From Acidisoma sp965199065 (GTDB lineage Bacteria; Pseudomonadota; Alphaproteobacteria; Acetobacterales; Acetobacteraceae), in the NCBI RefSeq assembly GCF_965199065.1, contig NZ_CBDAQN010000003.1, forward strand, positions 2,108,001 to 2,172,000: DNA of 64,000 nucleotides, written 5' to 3'. This document shows positions 1 through 8,838 of this stretch, one piece after another (the first letter of the stretch is position 1; every line of letters starts with the position of its first letter). The notes beneath the pieces are model-generated. The model did not search any database. It saw only the letters and a list, made by a program, of their open reading frames with translations, and was not told the DNA's origin. The position numbers and the translations under genes were made by a program.

Positions 1-584
1 CGCATCTCGGAGCGGGCAGTCCCGTCGGTCGTCATGTAGTTGAGCTGGATCACGTAGCGCGCGCCGACGAACTGCTTGTGGCCATGCCAGGTGGTGGGAC
101 CGTTGGGGAACACCAGCAACGTGCCGTTCACGGGCGGCACCTCCACGGCAAAGTCCTCGATGTCGTCCGGCCCGCGCAACAGGCGCAGGCAGCCCTCGCG
201 CCGCGCCCAGGCCTCGGTCTCAGGATTCAGGTAGAGCAGGATCGTCACCCGCTTGGTGTGGCTGTCGCAATGGATGCGCCCATCCTTCTCGCGGGAGGCG
301 CCGCGCAGCGTCACCATCGTCGGCGCACCCTCGAGGTCGAGATCGAACTTGCGGGCGACGGCCTCGCGAAACCTCGGCCCCTCGAGCTCCTTCATGAGCG
401 CCTGAGCCTCGGTCCCGAGCCGCAGCGAGCCGATGGGGAAGGAGCCGCCTTTATCCAGCTTGGGCAGACCCCGGACGACCTCGGCGAGGGCCGCCGGCGG
501 GATGAAGTTCTCCACCACGATGTGGGTGAAGGGGTCGCTCGCTACCGGCGCGGCGTCGAAAGCCTCGTAATCCGCTAGGGTCAT
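1..584 (-). CDS. 2OG-Fe(II) oxygenase family protein (C-terminus cut by window edge)
   Basis: Translating the minus strand from the ATG at 584 gives about 194 residues that run off the window start. The fold is the double-stranded beta-helix of Fe(II)/2-oxoglutarate hydroxylases. An HxD pair (H-C-D, near residue 105) is followed by a distal His in TWHGHKQF and an Arg in GARYVIQ that would bind the 2OG carboxylate. Spacing and overall look resemble small prolyl-hydroxylase-like proteins. The substrate cannot be told. It stands 24 bp upstream of, and in the opposite direction of genome order to, the RNase D start side. The family call is firm; the role is open. Confidence 0.75.
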   Translation of the reverse strand, partial: MTLADYEAFDAAPVASDPFTHIVVENFIPPAALAEVVRGLPKLDKGGSFPIGSLRLGTEAQALMKELEGPRFREAVARKFDLDLEGAPTMVTLRGASREKDGRIHCDSHTKRVTILLYLNPETEAWARREGCLRLLRGPDDIEDFAVEVPPVNGTLLVFPNGPTTWHGHKQFVGARYVIQLNYMTTDGTARSEM

Positions 585-608
585 GACTGAACACAGTCCT
601 CAGAGATG

Positions 609-1271
609 TTAGCCCTGGTGGGCGAAGATGTCGGGTGCATCATAGCCGAGCAGGTCGAGTTCGCAGCGGGCAGGCAGGAAGTCGAAGCACGCCTGGGCGA
701 TGGCGAGACGGTTTTCCCGGATCAGCAGGGCCTCCAGCCGCGCCCATAAGGCATGGAGATGCAGCACGTCCGAGGCCGCGTAGGCAAGCTGGTCGGCGGA
801 AAGCTCCGGCGCGCCCCAGTCGCTGGTCTGCTGCTGCTTGGAGATCTCGACGCCGAGGAGTTCGCGGCATAGATCGCGCAGCCCGTGGCGCTCGGTGAAG
901 GTCCGCACGAGCTTGGCGGCGATCTTGGTGCAGACGACGGGGGTCGCGCGGATGCCCAGCGCGTGGAACAGCATCGCGACATCGAAGCGGGCGTAGTGCA
1001 TGAGCTTGAGGCGCGCGGTGTCGGCCAGCAGCGCCTTGAGGTTGGGGCAGTCATAGCCCTGGCCGCCGAGCGAGGGCGGGATGAGTTGCACCAGATGCGC
1101 GGTCGCGTCCCCGGCGGAAAGCTGGATCAGGCAGAGGCGGTCCCGGCGCGGATCGAGCCCCATGGTTTCGGTATCGACGGCGATGACGGGTCCGAGGTCG
1201 AGGTCCGGCGGCAGGTCGTGGCGGTGTAGATGAATGGTGGCGTGCGGCAGGAATTGCGTGATGTCGGCCAT
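609..1271 (-). CDS. rnd: Ribonuclease D-type 3'-5' exonuclease
   Basis: This 220-residue protein has the DEDDy exonuclease core: D33 and E35 in VDTET, D97 in HYARFD, and Y164 with D168 in YAASD. These residues bind two Mg ions for 3'-5' cleavage of RNA, typically tRNA 3' trimming. It is much shorter than E. coli RNase D (about 375 aa) because the C-terminal HRDC domains are absent. Short single-domain forms are common in alphaproteobacteria. It lies just downstream of the dioxygenase gene on the same strand. The exonuclease family is certain; the exact RNA substrate is inferred. Confidence 0.88.
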   Translation of the reverse strand: MADITQFLPHATIHLHRHDLPPDLDLGPVIAVDTETMGLDPRRDRLCLIQLSAGDATAHLVQLIPPSLGGQGYDCPNLKALLADTARLKLMHYARFDVAMLFHALGIRATPVVCTKIAAKLVRTFTERHGLRDLCRELLGVEISKQQQTSDWGAPELSADQLAYAASDVLHLHALWARLEALLIRENRLAIAQACFDFLPARCELDLLGYDAPDIFAHQG

Positions 1272-1392
1272 GCCTGTGCCTAGCCGATGGCCAGCGGCCG
1301 CTCAAGCTGCGACGCCATGGGGTCAGGTGACAAAGAGCCGCAGGGGCGGCATAGGGCACCACGGCATTTTCAACGATGGAAAGCGGACCCTC

Positions 1393-2199
1393 ATGGCCTC
1401 CTTCGATCTCGATGCGCGCTTCGACCTCGGCACCCGCCTCGTCTCCGAGGCTGGCGAGTTGGCGATGAGCTACTTCCAGCGGCTCGGCAGCCTCACGATC
1501 AAGAGCAAGGGTCCGCAGGACATGGCCAGCGAGGCGGACCTGAACACCGAGATCCTCATCCGCGACCGTCTCGCGGCGGCGTTCCCGGAGGATGCCTTCC
1601 TCGGCGAGGAAACCGGGCGGACGGACGCGGTGGCTGGCGCGCGCGGCATCTGGGTGGTGGACCCGATCGACGGCACTCAGCCCTTCGTGAGCAACATGCA
1701 CAACTGGTGCGTGTCGATCGCCTTCGTGCTGGACGGGCGGACGGAGCTGGGCTTCGTCGCGGCACCGGCGAGGCGAGAGCTTTTCATCGCCCGCCGTGGT
1801 CATGGCGCAACCCTTAACGGCGCGCCCATCGCGGTGCGCCCTGCCGCACGGATGACAGATGGGCTGGTCGGGCTCGGCTACTCCAGCCGCACACCTCCGG
1901 GCGAGTTCCTGCCTTTGCTGGCCACCCTGCTGGATCAAGGCGGCATGTTCGTCCGCAGCGGCTCCGGCGCGCTGATGCTGTGCGATGTCGCTTGCGGGCG
2001 GCTCATCGGTTACATCGAGCAGTACATCAACAGCTGGGACTGCCTCGCCGCGCTGGCGATGATTGAGGCGGCTGGCGGCGTCGTCAGCGACTTCCTGGCC
2101 AATGACGGCATGTGGCGCGGGCACGCGTTGGCGGCCGGCGCGCCCGAGGTTTTTCCGGGCCTTGCGTCCCTGGTGGGGGTGGCGCCGCTCAAGGTCTGA
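1393..2199 (+). CDS. Inositol monophosphatase family phosphatase
   Basis: A 268-residue Mg-dependent phosphomonoesterase of the IMPase/FIG superfamily. Metal-binding motifs are visible: GEE at 71-73, DPIDGT at 90-95, and the late SWDCLAALAMIEAAGG block. Substrates in the family include inositol-1-phosphate, histidinol phosphate and 3'-phosphoadenosine phosphate, and sequence alone does not settle which applies. I chose the ATG at 1393 because the protein aligns with the family from there and the upstream in-frame extension is unlike any phosphatase. A second, HisN-like member lies at 38623, so the two are probably not redundant. Confidence 0.82.
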   Translation: MASFDLDARFDLGTRLVSEAGELAMSYFQRLGSLTIKSKGPQDMASEADLNTEILIRDRLAAAFPEDAFLGEETGRTDAVAGARGIWVVDPIDGTQPFVSNMHNWCVSIAFVLDGRTELGFVAAPARRELFIARRGHGATLNGAPIAVRPAARMTDGLVGLGYSSRTPPGEFLPLLATLLDQGGMFVRSGSGALMLCDVACGRLIGYIEQYINSWDCLAALAMIEAAGGVVSDFLANDGMWRGHALAAGAPEVFPGLASLVGVAPLKV

Positions 2200-2232
2200 C
2201 CTCTTGATGGGCTGAGCCGCCGGCCAGCCGCG

Positions 2233-3231
2233 ATGGACATGAACGAGGCGGTGGAGACGAACGTGCGGGCAATTCAGTTTGAGGCTTTCGGCGGTCCCTC
2301 ATTGCTGAACCTCGTCGAGGTTCCGGCGCCGGTCAGCGACCCCGATGCGGCTCTGGTGCGGGTAATGGCGGCGTCGATCAACCCGAGCGACGTGAAGAAC
2401 GTCGCCGGCGCCATGCACCAGACGACGTTGCCGCGCATCCCGGGCCGGGATTTCGCCGGCGTGGTGGAGGCGGGGCCCGCCGGCTGGATCGGCGCCGAGG
2501 TCTGGGGCACCGGCGGCGATACCGGCTTCACCCGCGACGGCAGCCATGCCGAACTCATCGCGGTTCCGGTGGCGAGCCTCCGGCGGAAGCCCGAGACCCT
2601 CGGTTTCGACGAAGCGGCATCCGTCGGCGTCAACTACCTGGCGGCCTGGTGCGGTCTGGAGGCGGCGAGCCTGACCGCCGGTGAAACGGTGCTGCTGATC
2701 GGCGCCGGCGGTGGTGTCGGCAGCGCGGCGGCGCAGATCGCCCGGCGGCGCGGAGCGCGTGTCGTCGGCGTCAACCGGAAAATGCCATCGCCCGACGCGC
2801 CGATCCACGCGATCGCCGAAACGCTCATCATCGGCGCGGACGACCTGCCTGCTGCGGTTCGGGCGGCGACCAATGGGCGCGGCGCCGATGTCGTGTTCGA
2901 TCTGGTCGGCGGGATGATGTTTCGCAGCGCGGTCAACAGCCTCGCTTTGCGTGGCAGGTTGGTGGCGATCTCCGCGACCGGCCAGCGCGAGGTGAGCTTC
3001 GACCTCGCCGATTTCTACCACAACGAGAGCCGGCTGTTCGGCGTCGATACACTGAAGCGCGATCTCACCGCGTCTGCCGAGGTGCTGGATGAACTAACGC
3101 CGGGGTTCCTGGCGGGGGATTATTGCGCGGCGCCGATCTGCGAGACCTGCGGGCTGGGGGACGCGCGGGCGGCCTATGCCAAGGTCGCCGCGGGCGCCTC
3201 CGGACGGGTCGTGCTGCGGCCTCAGGAATGA
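2233..3231 (+). CDS. Zinc-independent MDR oxidoreductase (quinone oxidoreductase-like)
   Basis: A 332-residue medium-chain dehydrogenase/reductase. The N-terminal GroES-like half has INPSDVKN and IPGRDFAGVVE. The Rossmann half begins at about residue 154 with the NADPH-binding IGAGGGVGSAAAQIA, followed by a NGRGADVVFDLVGG stretch. The catalytic-zinc Cys/His ligands of alcohol dehydrogenases are absent, which points to the quinone oxidoreductase branch (NADPH-dependent reduction of quinones or enones). It follows the phosphatase on the same strand after 33 bp, so they may be cotranscribed. The substrate is unknown. Confidence 0.83.
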   Translation: MDMNEAVETNVRAIQFEAFGGPSLLNLVEVPAPVSDPDAALVRVMAASINPSDVKNVAGAMHQTTLPRIPGRDFAGVVEAGPAGWIGAEVWGTGGDTGFTRDGSHAELIAVPVASLRRKPETLGFDEAASVGVNYLAAWCGLEAASLTAGETVLLIGAGGGVGSAAAQIARRRGARVVGVNRKMPSPDAPIHAIAETLIIGADDLPAAVRAATNGRGADVVFDLVGGMMFRSAVNSLALRGRLVAISATGQREVSFDLADFYHNESRLFGVDTLKRDLTASAEVLDELTPGFLAGDYCAAPICETCGLGDARAAYAKVAAGASGRVVLRPQE

Positions 3232-3325
3232 CATAGCGGCTGAGCGTCGTCATCCCCATGTTGCGCCTGGACCTTGCCAGTATGGGAAGGTTTAGGTTGT
3301 GGGTATCTCGATAGGGATCGCGACC

Positions 3326-4519
3326 ATGACCGACGCTGTGACCCATATCTGGCATGCGCTGCTCCTCGCCTTCGGCATGGCCTGGCAGGTGGGGTGGAGC
3401 CTCGTGCTCGGCTTCGCCATCTCCGCCATCCTCCAGGCCGTCGTCTCGAAAAAGGCGATGGGCGCGGCGCTGGGACGCAACGGCCTCCGAGAGGTCGTCA
3501 TCGCCACGCTAGCGGGCGCCGCCAGTTCAAGCTGCTCCTACGCCTCGGCCTCGGTCAGCCGCACCCTGTTCAAGAAGGGCGCGGCGCTCGTCCCGAGCCT
3601 CGCCTTCCTGCTCGCTTCCACCAATCTGGTCGTCGAACTCGGGATCGTCCTGTTGCTGCTCATGGGCTGGCAGTTCATGGCCGGCGAATGGGTCGGGGGC
3701 ATCGTGCTCATCCTCGTCATGAGCCTGATCGTCCGGGCGACCTATCCGCGCCGGCTCGTCGAGGAGGCGCGCCACTTCCCCGAGGCGGGCGGCGGCGGGC
3801 ACGACCACGGCGACATGGCCGAGGCGTCAGGCACAGTCTGGCAGAAACTCGCCCGGCAGGAGACCTGGGTGCAGGTAGCGCACGGCTTCGTCATGGACTG
3901 GTCGATGCTGTGGAAAGATGTCGTGCTGGGCTTCGTGATCGCCGGGGCGCTCGGTGCCTTCGTGCCGGACGGCGTCTGGCAGGCGCTGTTCGTCAAAGGG
4001 GCCAGCCCATGGATCCAGGTGCCGGCGAACGCGCTGCTCGGGCCGATCGTCGCGATGCTGTCCTTCGTCTGCTCGATCGGGAATGTGCCGATGGCGGCGG
4101 TGCTCTGGGGCTCGGGCGTGAGCTTCGGCGGCGTGCTCGCCTTCCTGTTCGCCGACCTCATCGTGCTGCCGCTGCTGGACGTCTACCGGCGCACCTACGG
4201 CTGGAAAATGGCCGCCTATATCGGCGGCGTCTTCTACGCGACGATGGTTGTGTCAGCGCTCATCATGGAACTCGCCTGGGGCGCGCTCGGCTGGATACCG
4301 CGCCACCACCCGAACATGCAGGCCACGATGGTTCATTTTTCGATCAATTATACCTTCTGGCTCAACCTCATCTTCGGGCTGATAGCGGTCGGGCTGGTCA
4401 TCCTGGCGAAGCGGAACCCGATGCAGATGCAACACGCCCATTGCTGCGCTCATCATGGAGCCAAATCCGGCGCGGCGGCTCAACCTGCCGCGGCCACAAC
4501 ACACGCGCATCACCACTGA
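3326..4519 (+). CDS. Permease of the DUF318/ArsP-like family with His/Cys-rich C-terminal tail
   Basis: A polytopic membrane protein of 397 residues with about eight to ten hydrophobic segments in two similar halves. Both halves carry the family's Cys-containing signature (AASSSCSYASASVSRTLFKKG and FVCSIGNVPMAAVLWGSG). Members export organoarsenicals or other small solutes, or have no known substrate. The cytosolic loop has HDHGD, and the last 30 or so residues are rich in His and Cys (HAHCCAHH and a terminal HAHHH), suggesting metal binding. The start at 3326 follows AGGGA at 3313-3317. A GTG at 3299 with GGAAGG upstream is a credible alternative that would add nine residues. No ArsR regulator is nearby. 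Confidence 0.8.
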   Translation: MTDAVTHIWHALLLAFGMAWQVGWSLVLGFAISAILQAVVSKKAMGAALGRNGLREVVIATLAGAASSSCSYASASVSRTLFKKGAALVPSLAFLLASTNLVVELGIVLLLLMGWQFMAGEWVGGIVLILVMSLIVRATYPRRLVEEARHFPEAGGGGHDHGDMAEASGTVWQKLARQETWVQVAHGFVMDWSMLWKDVVLGFVIAGALGAFVPDGVWQALFVKGASPWIQVPANALLGPIVAMLSFVCSIGNVPMAAVLWGSGVSFGGVLAFLFADLIVLPLLDVYRRTYGWKMAAYIGGVFYATMVVSALIMELAWGALGWIPRHHPNMQATMVHFSINYTFWLNLIFGLIAVGLVILAKRNPMQMQHAHCCAHHGAKSGAAAQPAAATTHAHHH

Positions 4520-4557
4520 TTCGCGAAGTCATTCTTGTTAGATAACGATAGCAGGAG

Positions 4558-4609
4558 GTTCCGGCCGGAACGACAGTACCTGCGAACGAGTTGCCGGCCG
4601 GCAACTCGT
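4558..4609. repeat. Two perfect palindromes between convergent genes
   Basis: GTTCCGGCCGGAAC (4558-4571) and a 24-bp perfect palindrome at 4586-4609, with half-site ACGAGTTGCCGG, share a CCGGCCGG centre. They sit between the stops of the permease and the M24 gene. They can form hairpins in either transcript but have no U-tract. They could work as a bidirectional terminator or 3' stabiliser. Confidence 0.6.
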
Positions 4610-4626
4610 CGCTTTCCGGCCCTATA

Positions 4627-5337
4627 TCAAGCGGCGGCGGCGAGATCGGGGAAGTAGCTGTCGTCGAGCAGCATGTCCTCATAGAAGGCGCCGTAGCCAT
4701 CGGTCGGGTGGCGGATGTGGATTTCCAGCACCCACAGCAGCGGCGAGGGCGTGAACTCGACATCCATCATCGGCCCGTCATAGACCGCCGCGTGCGGAAA
4801 GTCCGAGAGCCGGTGGCCGGAAAGATCGAGGTTGAGCTCCCAGCCCAGCGCGCGCGCCTCGGCGGTTGCAAAGTCATACAGCACCTTGCCGCTCGACTTG
4901 TCGCTCTCCCACTTGCGGCGGACGATGTGGAACAACGTCTTCGCGTCGCGCGCGCAACGGGCCATGTCGGGATTGTCGCCGACGGTGAAGGTGTCGCCGC
5001 CATCGCCCTCCCACTCGCCCCAGACCGGGCCGATGTCGATCAGGAAAATGTCGGTGTCCTTCAGCACGATGCCGGGGTCCGACGCCGCGCCAAAAGTCTT
5101 CAGCGTGTTGGTGCCGAAGCGGACGTAGATGTCGTGCCAGCCGCGCACCATGTCCTGCTCGGCGAGGATGTCGCGCGCCATCTCGACGGCATCTTCCTCG
5201 ACCATGCCGGGCCGAACGCGGGAGGCGATGGCGTGGATCGTCGCGCGCGTCATGCCGCGAACCTTGAGCATCGTCTCGCGGGCGAAGGCGGGACCCACCG
5301 CCTCCAGCGCCGCTTGGTTGTCGATCAGGTCGTTCAT
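4627..5337 (-). CDS. Compact M24 family (pita-bread fold) metallohydrolase
   Basis: A 236-residue protein with the creatinase/aminopeptidase fold of family M24. Five metal ligands can be assigned: D101 (LIDIG), D112 (GDGGDTF), H175 (SGHRL), E205 (VLEIH) and E220 (FYEDM). It lacks the N-terminal domain of aminopeptidase P and creatinase, so it is a catalytic domain only. M24 members also include non-peptidases (creatinase, ectoine hydrolase, the DMSP lyase DddP). Its operon with a permease and a ferredoxin makes small-molecule catabolism at least as likely as peptide cleavage. Its start overlaps the ferredoxin stop by 4 bp (ATGA), so translation is probably coupled. GGAGA precedes the start. 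Confidence 0.78.
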   Translation of the reverse strand: MNDLIDNQAALEAVGPAFARETMLKVRGMTRATIHAIASRVRPGMVEEDAVEMARDILAEQDMVRGWHDIYVRFGTNTLKTFGAASDPGIVLKDTDIFLIDIGPVWGEWEGDGGDTFTVGDNPDMARCARDAKTLFHIVRRKWESDKSSGKVLYDFATAEARALGWELNLDLSGHRLSDFPHAAVYDGPMMDVEFTPSPLLWVLEIHIRHPTDGYGAFYEDMLLDDSYFPDLAAAA

Positions 5338-5705
5338 GGATTGGTCTCCATTGCTTTGGTTGAAGGCGAAGCAGCCGTCCGCCGGTTGACCGGCGTATCG
5401 AGACGGAAGGCGAGGCCGTCGGTTTGCTCGTCGAGCGTGATCTGGCAGGCGAGCCGGTGGGCGGGTGTCCCGCCCGGCAGCACCCCCAGCAGGCGCGCCT
5501 CGTTGCGGGAGGGCGCGGGCAGGCGACCGATCCAGTCCGGTGCGATGGCGATGCGGCAGGTGCCGCAGGCGCAGCGTCCGCCGCAGATGTGGCGGATGCC
5601 GGTCTCAGCCCGCATGAGGGCGGCGAGCAGCGTCTCCCCACACTCGGCCTTGACGCTGGCGCCCTCCGCCTCGCCGAGACGGATGGTAAGGACGCCGTCA
5701 GGCAT
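5334..5705 (-). CDS. [2Fe-2S] ferredoxin
   Basis: A 123-residue beta-grasp ferredoxin. The cluster ligands fit C41-x5-C47-x2-C50 and C87 (in RLACQI), with an extra Cys at 45. It would pass single electrons to an oxygenase or similar redox enzyme, but no oxygenase or reductase is encoded next to it. It is the middle gene of an overlapping operon: the first 8 bp lie within the end of the APC permease gene and the last 4 bp overlap the M24 gene. The C-terminal 25 residues beyond the fold are unremarkable. The family is sure; the partner is unknown. Confidence 0.88.
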   Translation of the reverse strand: MPDGVLTIRLGEAEGASVKAECGETLLAALMRAETGIRHICGGRCACGTCRIAIAPDWIGRLPAPSRNEARLLGVLPGGTPAHRLACQITLDEQTDGLAFRLDTPVNRRTAASPSTKAMETNP

Positions 5706-7092
5706 CTTGGGGCCCCATCGACGCGAAGCCAGCGGTCTCGGGCAGGCGGCTGTGACGGAATCTGATCCAGACGCCGCCGACGATGAGGTAGGCGAGGAAG
5801 AGATAGGGGAAGTATTTCACCGGCGCGGGCGGCACCGGATAGACGCTGCCGATGGTGGGCACGGCGAGCAGCAGCAGCGAGACGGCGGCGAGGCCGAGGT
5901 GCCAGGGCTTCATCTCGCCGATCGCCTTCAGATAGACCGGAGCAGCGATGGACACGAGGATATAGGGCACGAGGAAGCCGAAGGCGGCCATCGTTCCGGC
6001 GTCGTTGAAGACATCGAGCGGCGCCATGCCGCGCAACACGCAGATCGTCGGCAGGAGGAACGACAAGCCACCCATGATGAGCACCGCGACGTGCGGTGTT
6101 TCGTTCCGGTGGTGGCTTTCGGCGGTCGAACGATGGAACAGCCCCTGACGGCCCATGCTGTAGATGACCCGTCCACCAGCATTGAGGCAGGAGAGGTTGA
6201 GCGCGAAGAAGCTGATCATCGCACAGGCTGACAGCGGCGCCTGCAGGAACGGCAGATGAACGAGCTGCGCCATGACGTTGAGCGGCGCGTCGATCTGGTC
6301 GAGCGTCGTCTTGTAGCCGTGTGTCGTCTGCACCATCACGTAGGTGACGAACACGAAGAAGATGCCGGCGAGGACGAGGCTTAGCCAGACGGCACGCGGA
6401 ATGGATTTCAGCGGATCGCGCGCTTCGTCGCCGAAAGCCGTTGCAGACTCAAACCCGACAAGGCTGAAGATGGCGACGACGACGCCGAGGCCGAGGCTCG
6501 AAAACGGCAGATGCTTGGTGTCGACCTGCGCCGGATCGAGGGTGAAGCCGTGCCGGGCGAGCGCCACGAGGCAGAGCAGCGTGATGAGCGTCATCGAGAC
6601 GCCCTCGAAGATAAGCATGACCTTCGCCGACAGGGCAACGTTCTTCCAGGCGCAATAGCCGGAGATCAAGACGCAGAGGGCAAAGAGGACGATGGGCGAT
6701 ACGTGCATGCCCATCATCGTGAGCAGCGTGCCGGCGAAGATCGCGAAGCCGGTGGCGCCGGCGATGGAAATGCCGATGTAGGCCCAGATCAGCGACCAGC
6801 CGCCGAGGCCGCCCGCGCTGTTCCCGAGACCCTTGCGGATATAGCCGTACATCGAGCCGGAACTGGCCGAGCGCGATGCGAACTGGTTGAGGCTGAAGGC
6901 CACGAACAACAGCATGACGGTGCCGAGCGCGTAGGACAGCCAGCTCCAGTTCCCGGTGTTTGAAAACATGACCGGAATGATCAGCGCGGCGGTCATGGTC
7001 GGGGAGATCAGGGCGATGTTCTGCGCGAGCAGCTCGTAGGGACCGAGACAGTTGGCCTTCAGCGCCCGCATTGCGGGTATTGGCGATACCAT
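5698..7092 (-). CDS. APC family amino acid/amine permease
   Basis: About 464 residues with 12 predicted membrane segments and the APC-superfamily start (NCLGPYELLAQNIALISPTM) with a helix-breaking GxGx-like first segment. The SLVGFESATAFGDEARDP motif in the middle is typical of amino acid/polyamine permeases. It is the first gene of the operon with the ferredoxin and M24 protein and is divergent from a MocR regulator, so it probably imports the compound that the operon consumes. I prefer the ATG at 7092, with AAGGG nine bases upstream, over the ATG at 7101. The substrate is not identifiable. Confidence 0.85.
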   Translation of the reverse strand: MVSPIPAMRALKANCLGPYELLAQNIALISPTMTAALIIPVMFSNTGNWSWLSYALGTVMLLFVAFSLNQFASRSASSGSMYGYIRKGLGNSAGGLGGWSLIWAYIGISIAGATGFAIFAGTLLTMMGMHVSPIVLFALCVLISGYCAWKNVALSAKVMLIFEGVSMTLITLLCLVALARHGFTLDPAQVDTKHLPFSSLGLGVVVAIFSLVGFESATAFGDEARDPLKSIPRAVWLSLVLAGIFFVFVTYVMVQTTHGYKTTLDQIDAPLNVMAQLVHLPFLQAPLSACAMISFFALNLSCLNAGGRVIYSMGRQGLFHRSTAESHHRNETPHVAVLIMGGLSFLLPTICVLRGMAPLDVFNDAGTMAAFGFLVPYILVSIAAPVYLKAIGEMKPWHLGLAAVSLLLLAVPTIGSVYPVPPAPVKYFPYLFLAYLIVGGVWIRFRHSRLPETAGFASMGPQDA

Positions 7093-7288
7093 GGGCGACA
7101 TCCCTTACCTGGCCGGCCGCGTGAACGCGGACCTTGCTTGTGAAGATGACGCCGGGTGACGCTAGCGAAGCCTGCCCTGGTAGAAGCGGGATCTTTGCCC
7201 CTTAAATTCTGATGAACAACTTATTGTGCTAGTGGATGGTAAGGAACATCCAGTTTTCGGAAGCTGGCTGGTCCAGCAGAAGGTCTCC
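7093..7288. promoter_or_regulatory. Divergent promoter region, APC operon and MocR gene
   Basis: This 196-bp space separates two divergently transcribed genes. MocR proteins usually bind direct repeats in such a space and control both sides. Its right half (about 7190-7230) is clearly A+T-richer than the flanks, fitting promoter elements, but I cannot assign firm -35/-10 boxes or an operator. Confidence 0.45.
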
Positions 7289-8773
7289 ATGTTACGGCCC
7301 TGGCATCTGCAAATCTCCATCGACCGCGACGGTCCGACGCCGGCCTATCTCCAGATCACCCATGCGGTGATTGAAGCGATCCGAAAGGGACGGCTCGCTT
7401 CGGGAAGCGCTTTACCCGGCACCCGCAACCTTGCGACCCGCCTCAACGTCAATCGAAAGACGGTTGAGCAGGCCTATGATGAAATGGTCGCCCAAGGCTG
7501 GCTGACGGCCGAGCCGACGCGGGGAACCTTCGTTTCGGCGCGCTTGCCGGTGATCGACGCGGTGCCGCCGCCGAACATGCCGGTGCCTGCCGGCCAAGCG
7601 CCGGAGTTCACCCTGCGCCGCACGCTGCCCGATCTGCCGCTGATGCTGCCGCGTCCGGGCCAGCTGATCTTCGATGACGGCGCGCCCGATACGCGGCTGA
7701 TGCCGGCGGAGCTTCTCGCGCGAACATACCGGCGCGTTCTGCTCGACGCGTCACGCCACAACCGGCTCGGCTACGGCGATCCTCGCGGCAGCCTCGGCCT
7801 GCGCCAGGCTGTGGCCGAAATGCTGAAGCTCGACCGTGGCCTGGAATGCGGACCCGAGAATATCTGCCTGACCCGCGGCAGCCAGATGGGCATTTACCTG
7901 TCGGCGCGTCTGGTGGCGGAGCCCGGTGACGCGGTGGTGGTGGAGAGCCTGACCTATCCGCCGGCGCGGGAGGCGTTCCGCGCGGCAGGCGCCAGGATCA
8001 TCAGCGTCGGCATGGACGACCAGGGCATGCGCGTCGATGAGCTGGAGGCGTTGTGCCGCCGCCAGCGGGTGCGCGCCGTCTATGTGACGCCGCATCATCA
8101 GTTCCCGACAACCGTTCTGCTGCCCCCGGAGCGGCGCATCCGGCTGCTGGCGCTCGCCGAGCAGTTCGGTTTCGCGGTGGTCGAGGACGACTACGACCAC
8201 GAGTTCCACTTCGCCCATCGCCCGATGCTGCCGATCGCCAGCCTCAGCGGCTGGGGCAAGCTGCTCTACATCGGCTCGCTGTCGAAGCTGCTCTCGCCCA
8301 GCCTGCGGATCGGCTACCTCGTGGCGGCCGAAGCCGTAACCCTGCGTGCTGCCGGCGAAATCATGATGATCGACCGGCAAGGCGATCCGGTGACGGAAAT
8401 GGCGGCCGCCGACCTCATGGTGAGCGGCGCGGTCAAAAGCCACACGCGCAAGGTGCTGCGGGTCTATGCGGCGCGACGGGATTGTCTGTCCGAGGCCCTG
8501 CGGACCCAGCTCGGTTCGGCCGTCGAGTTCTCGCGGCCGGAGGGCGGCCTCGCGATCTGGGTGCGTTTTGCCGAAGGTCTCGATCCGGTGGCGATCGCGG
8601 CGGCGAGCGAAGCGCGTGGGGTCGGCTTCCTGCCGGGGGCGGCGTTCTTCTCCGGCGGGCATGCGCCGACCAACGGCGCCCGGCTCGGTTTCGCCAGCAT
8701 GAACGAGGCGGAAATCGTGGAGGCCGTCGGCCGCCTCGCGGCAGCGGTCAAAAGCGTGGAGGCAGGCGGTTGA
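7289..8773 (+). CDS. MocR-type GntR/aminotransferase transcriptional regulator
   Basis: A 494-residue fusion of an N-terminal GntR winged helix-turn-helix (about residues 8-78, with LASGSALPGTRNLATRLNVNRKTV) and a fold-type I aminotransferase-like domain. The PLP-binding lysine is K333 in GSLSKLLSPSLRIGY, and the PLP-contacting D is in VVEDDYDHEF. MocR regulators such as PdxR, GabR and EnuR sense PLP adducts of amines or amino acids. The likely target is the divergent APC-ferredoxin-M24 operon, and perhaps the lipoyl-like gene downstream. I chose the ATG at 7289 because GAAGG precedes it; a GTG at 7226 is open but less likely. Confidence 0.88.
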   Translation: MLRPWHLQISIDRDGPTPAYLQITHAVIEAIRKGRLASGSALPGTRNLATRLNVNRKTVEQAYDEMVAQGWLTAEPTRGTFVSARLPVIDAVPPPNMPVPAGQAPEFTLRRTLPDLPLMLPRPGQLIFDDGAPDTRLMPAELLARTYRRVLLDASRHNRLGYGDPRGSLGLRQAVAEMLKLDRGLECGPENICLTRGSQMGIYLSARLVAEPGDAVVVESLTYPPAREAFRAAGARIISVGMDDQGMRVDELEALCRRQRVRAVYVTPHHQFPTTVLLPPERRIRLLALAEQFGFAVVEDDYDHEFHFAHRPMLPIASLSGWGKLLYIGSLSKLLSPSLRIGYLVAAEAVTLRAAGEIMMIDRQGDPVTEMAAADLMVSGAVKSHTRKVLRVYAARRDCLSEALRTQLGSAVEFSRPEGGLAIWVRFAEGLDPVAIAAASEARGVGFLPGAAFFSGGHAPTNGARLGFASMNEAEIVEAVGRLAAAVKSVEAGG

Positions 8774-8838
8774 TCCTGATCAAAGTATTCCCAGCCGGAA
8801 CGATCTAGCTTCCTCTCGGCTTCCTGAAGGAGAGCGCC

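Noticed and set aside
1234..1392. N-terminal extension of the IMPase-family gene to an earlier ATG
   Set aside because: The 53 extra residues overlap the RNase D start, have no similarity to phosphatases, and the family begins at the ATG at 1393.
3274..4545. Plus-strand reading frame of 423 codons overlapping the permease
   Set aside because: It is an Arg/Gly/Pro-rich shadow of the permease gene in another frame, with no domain, whereas the permease frame shows membrane segments and family motifs.
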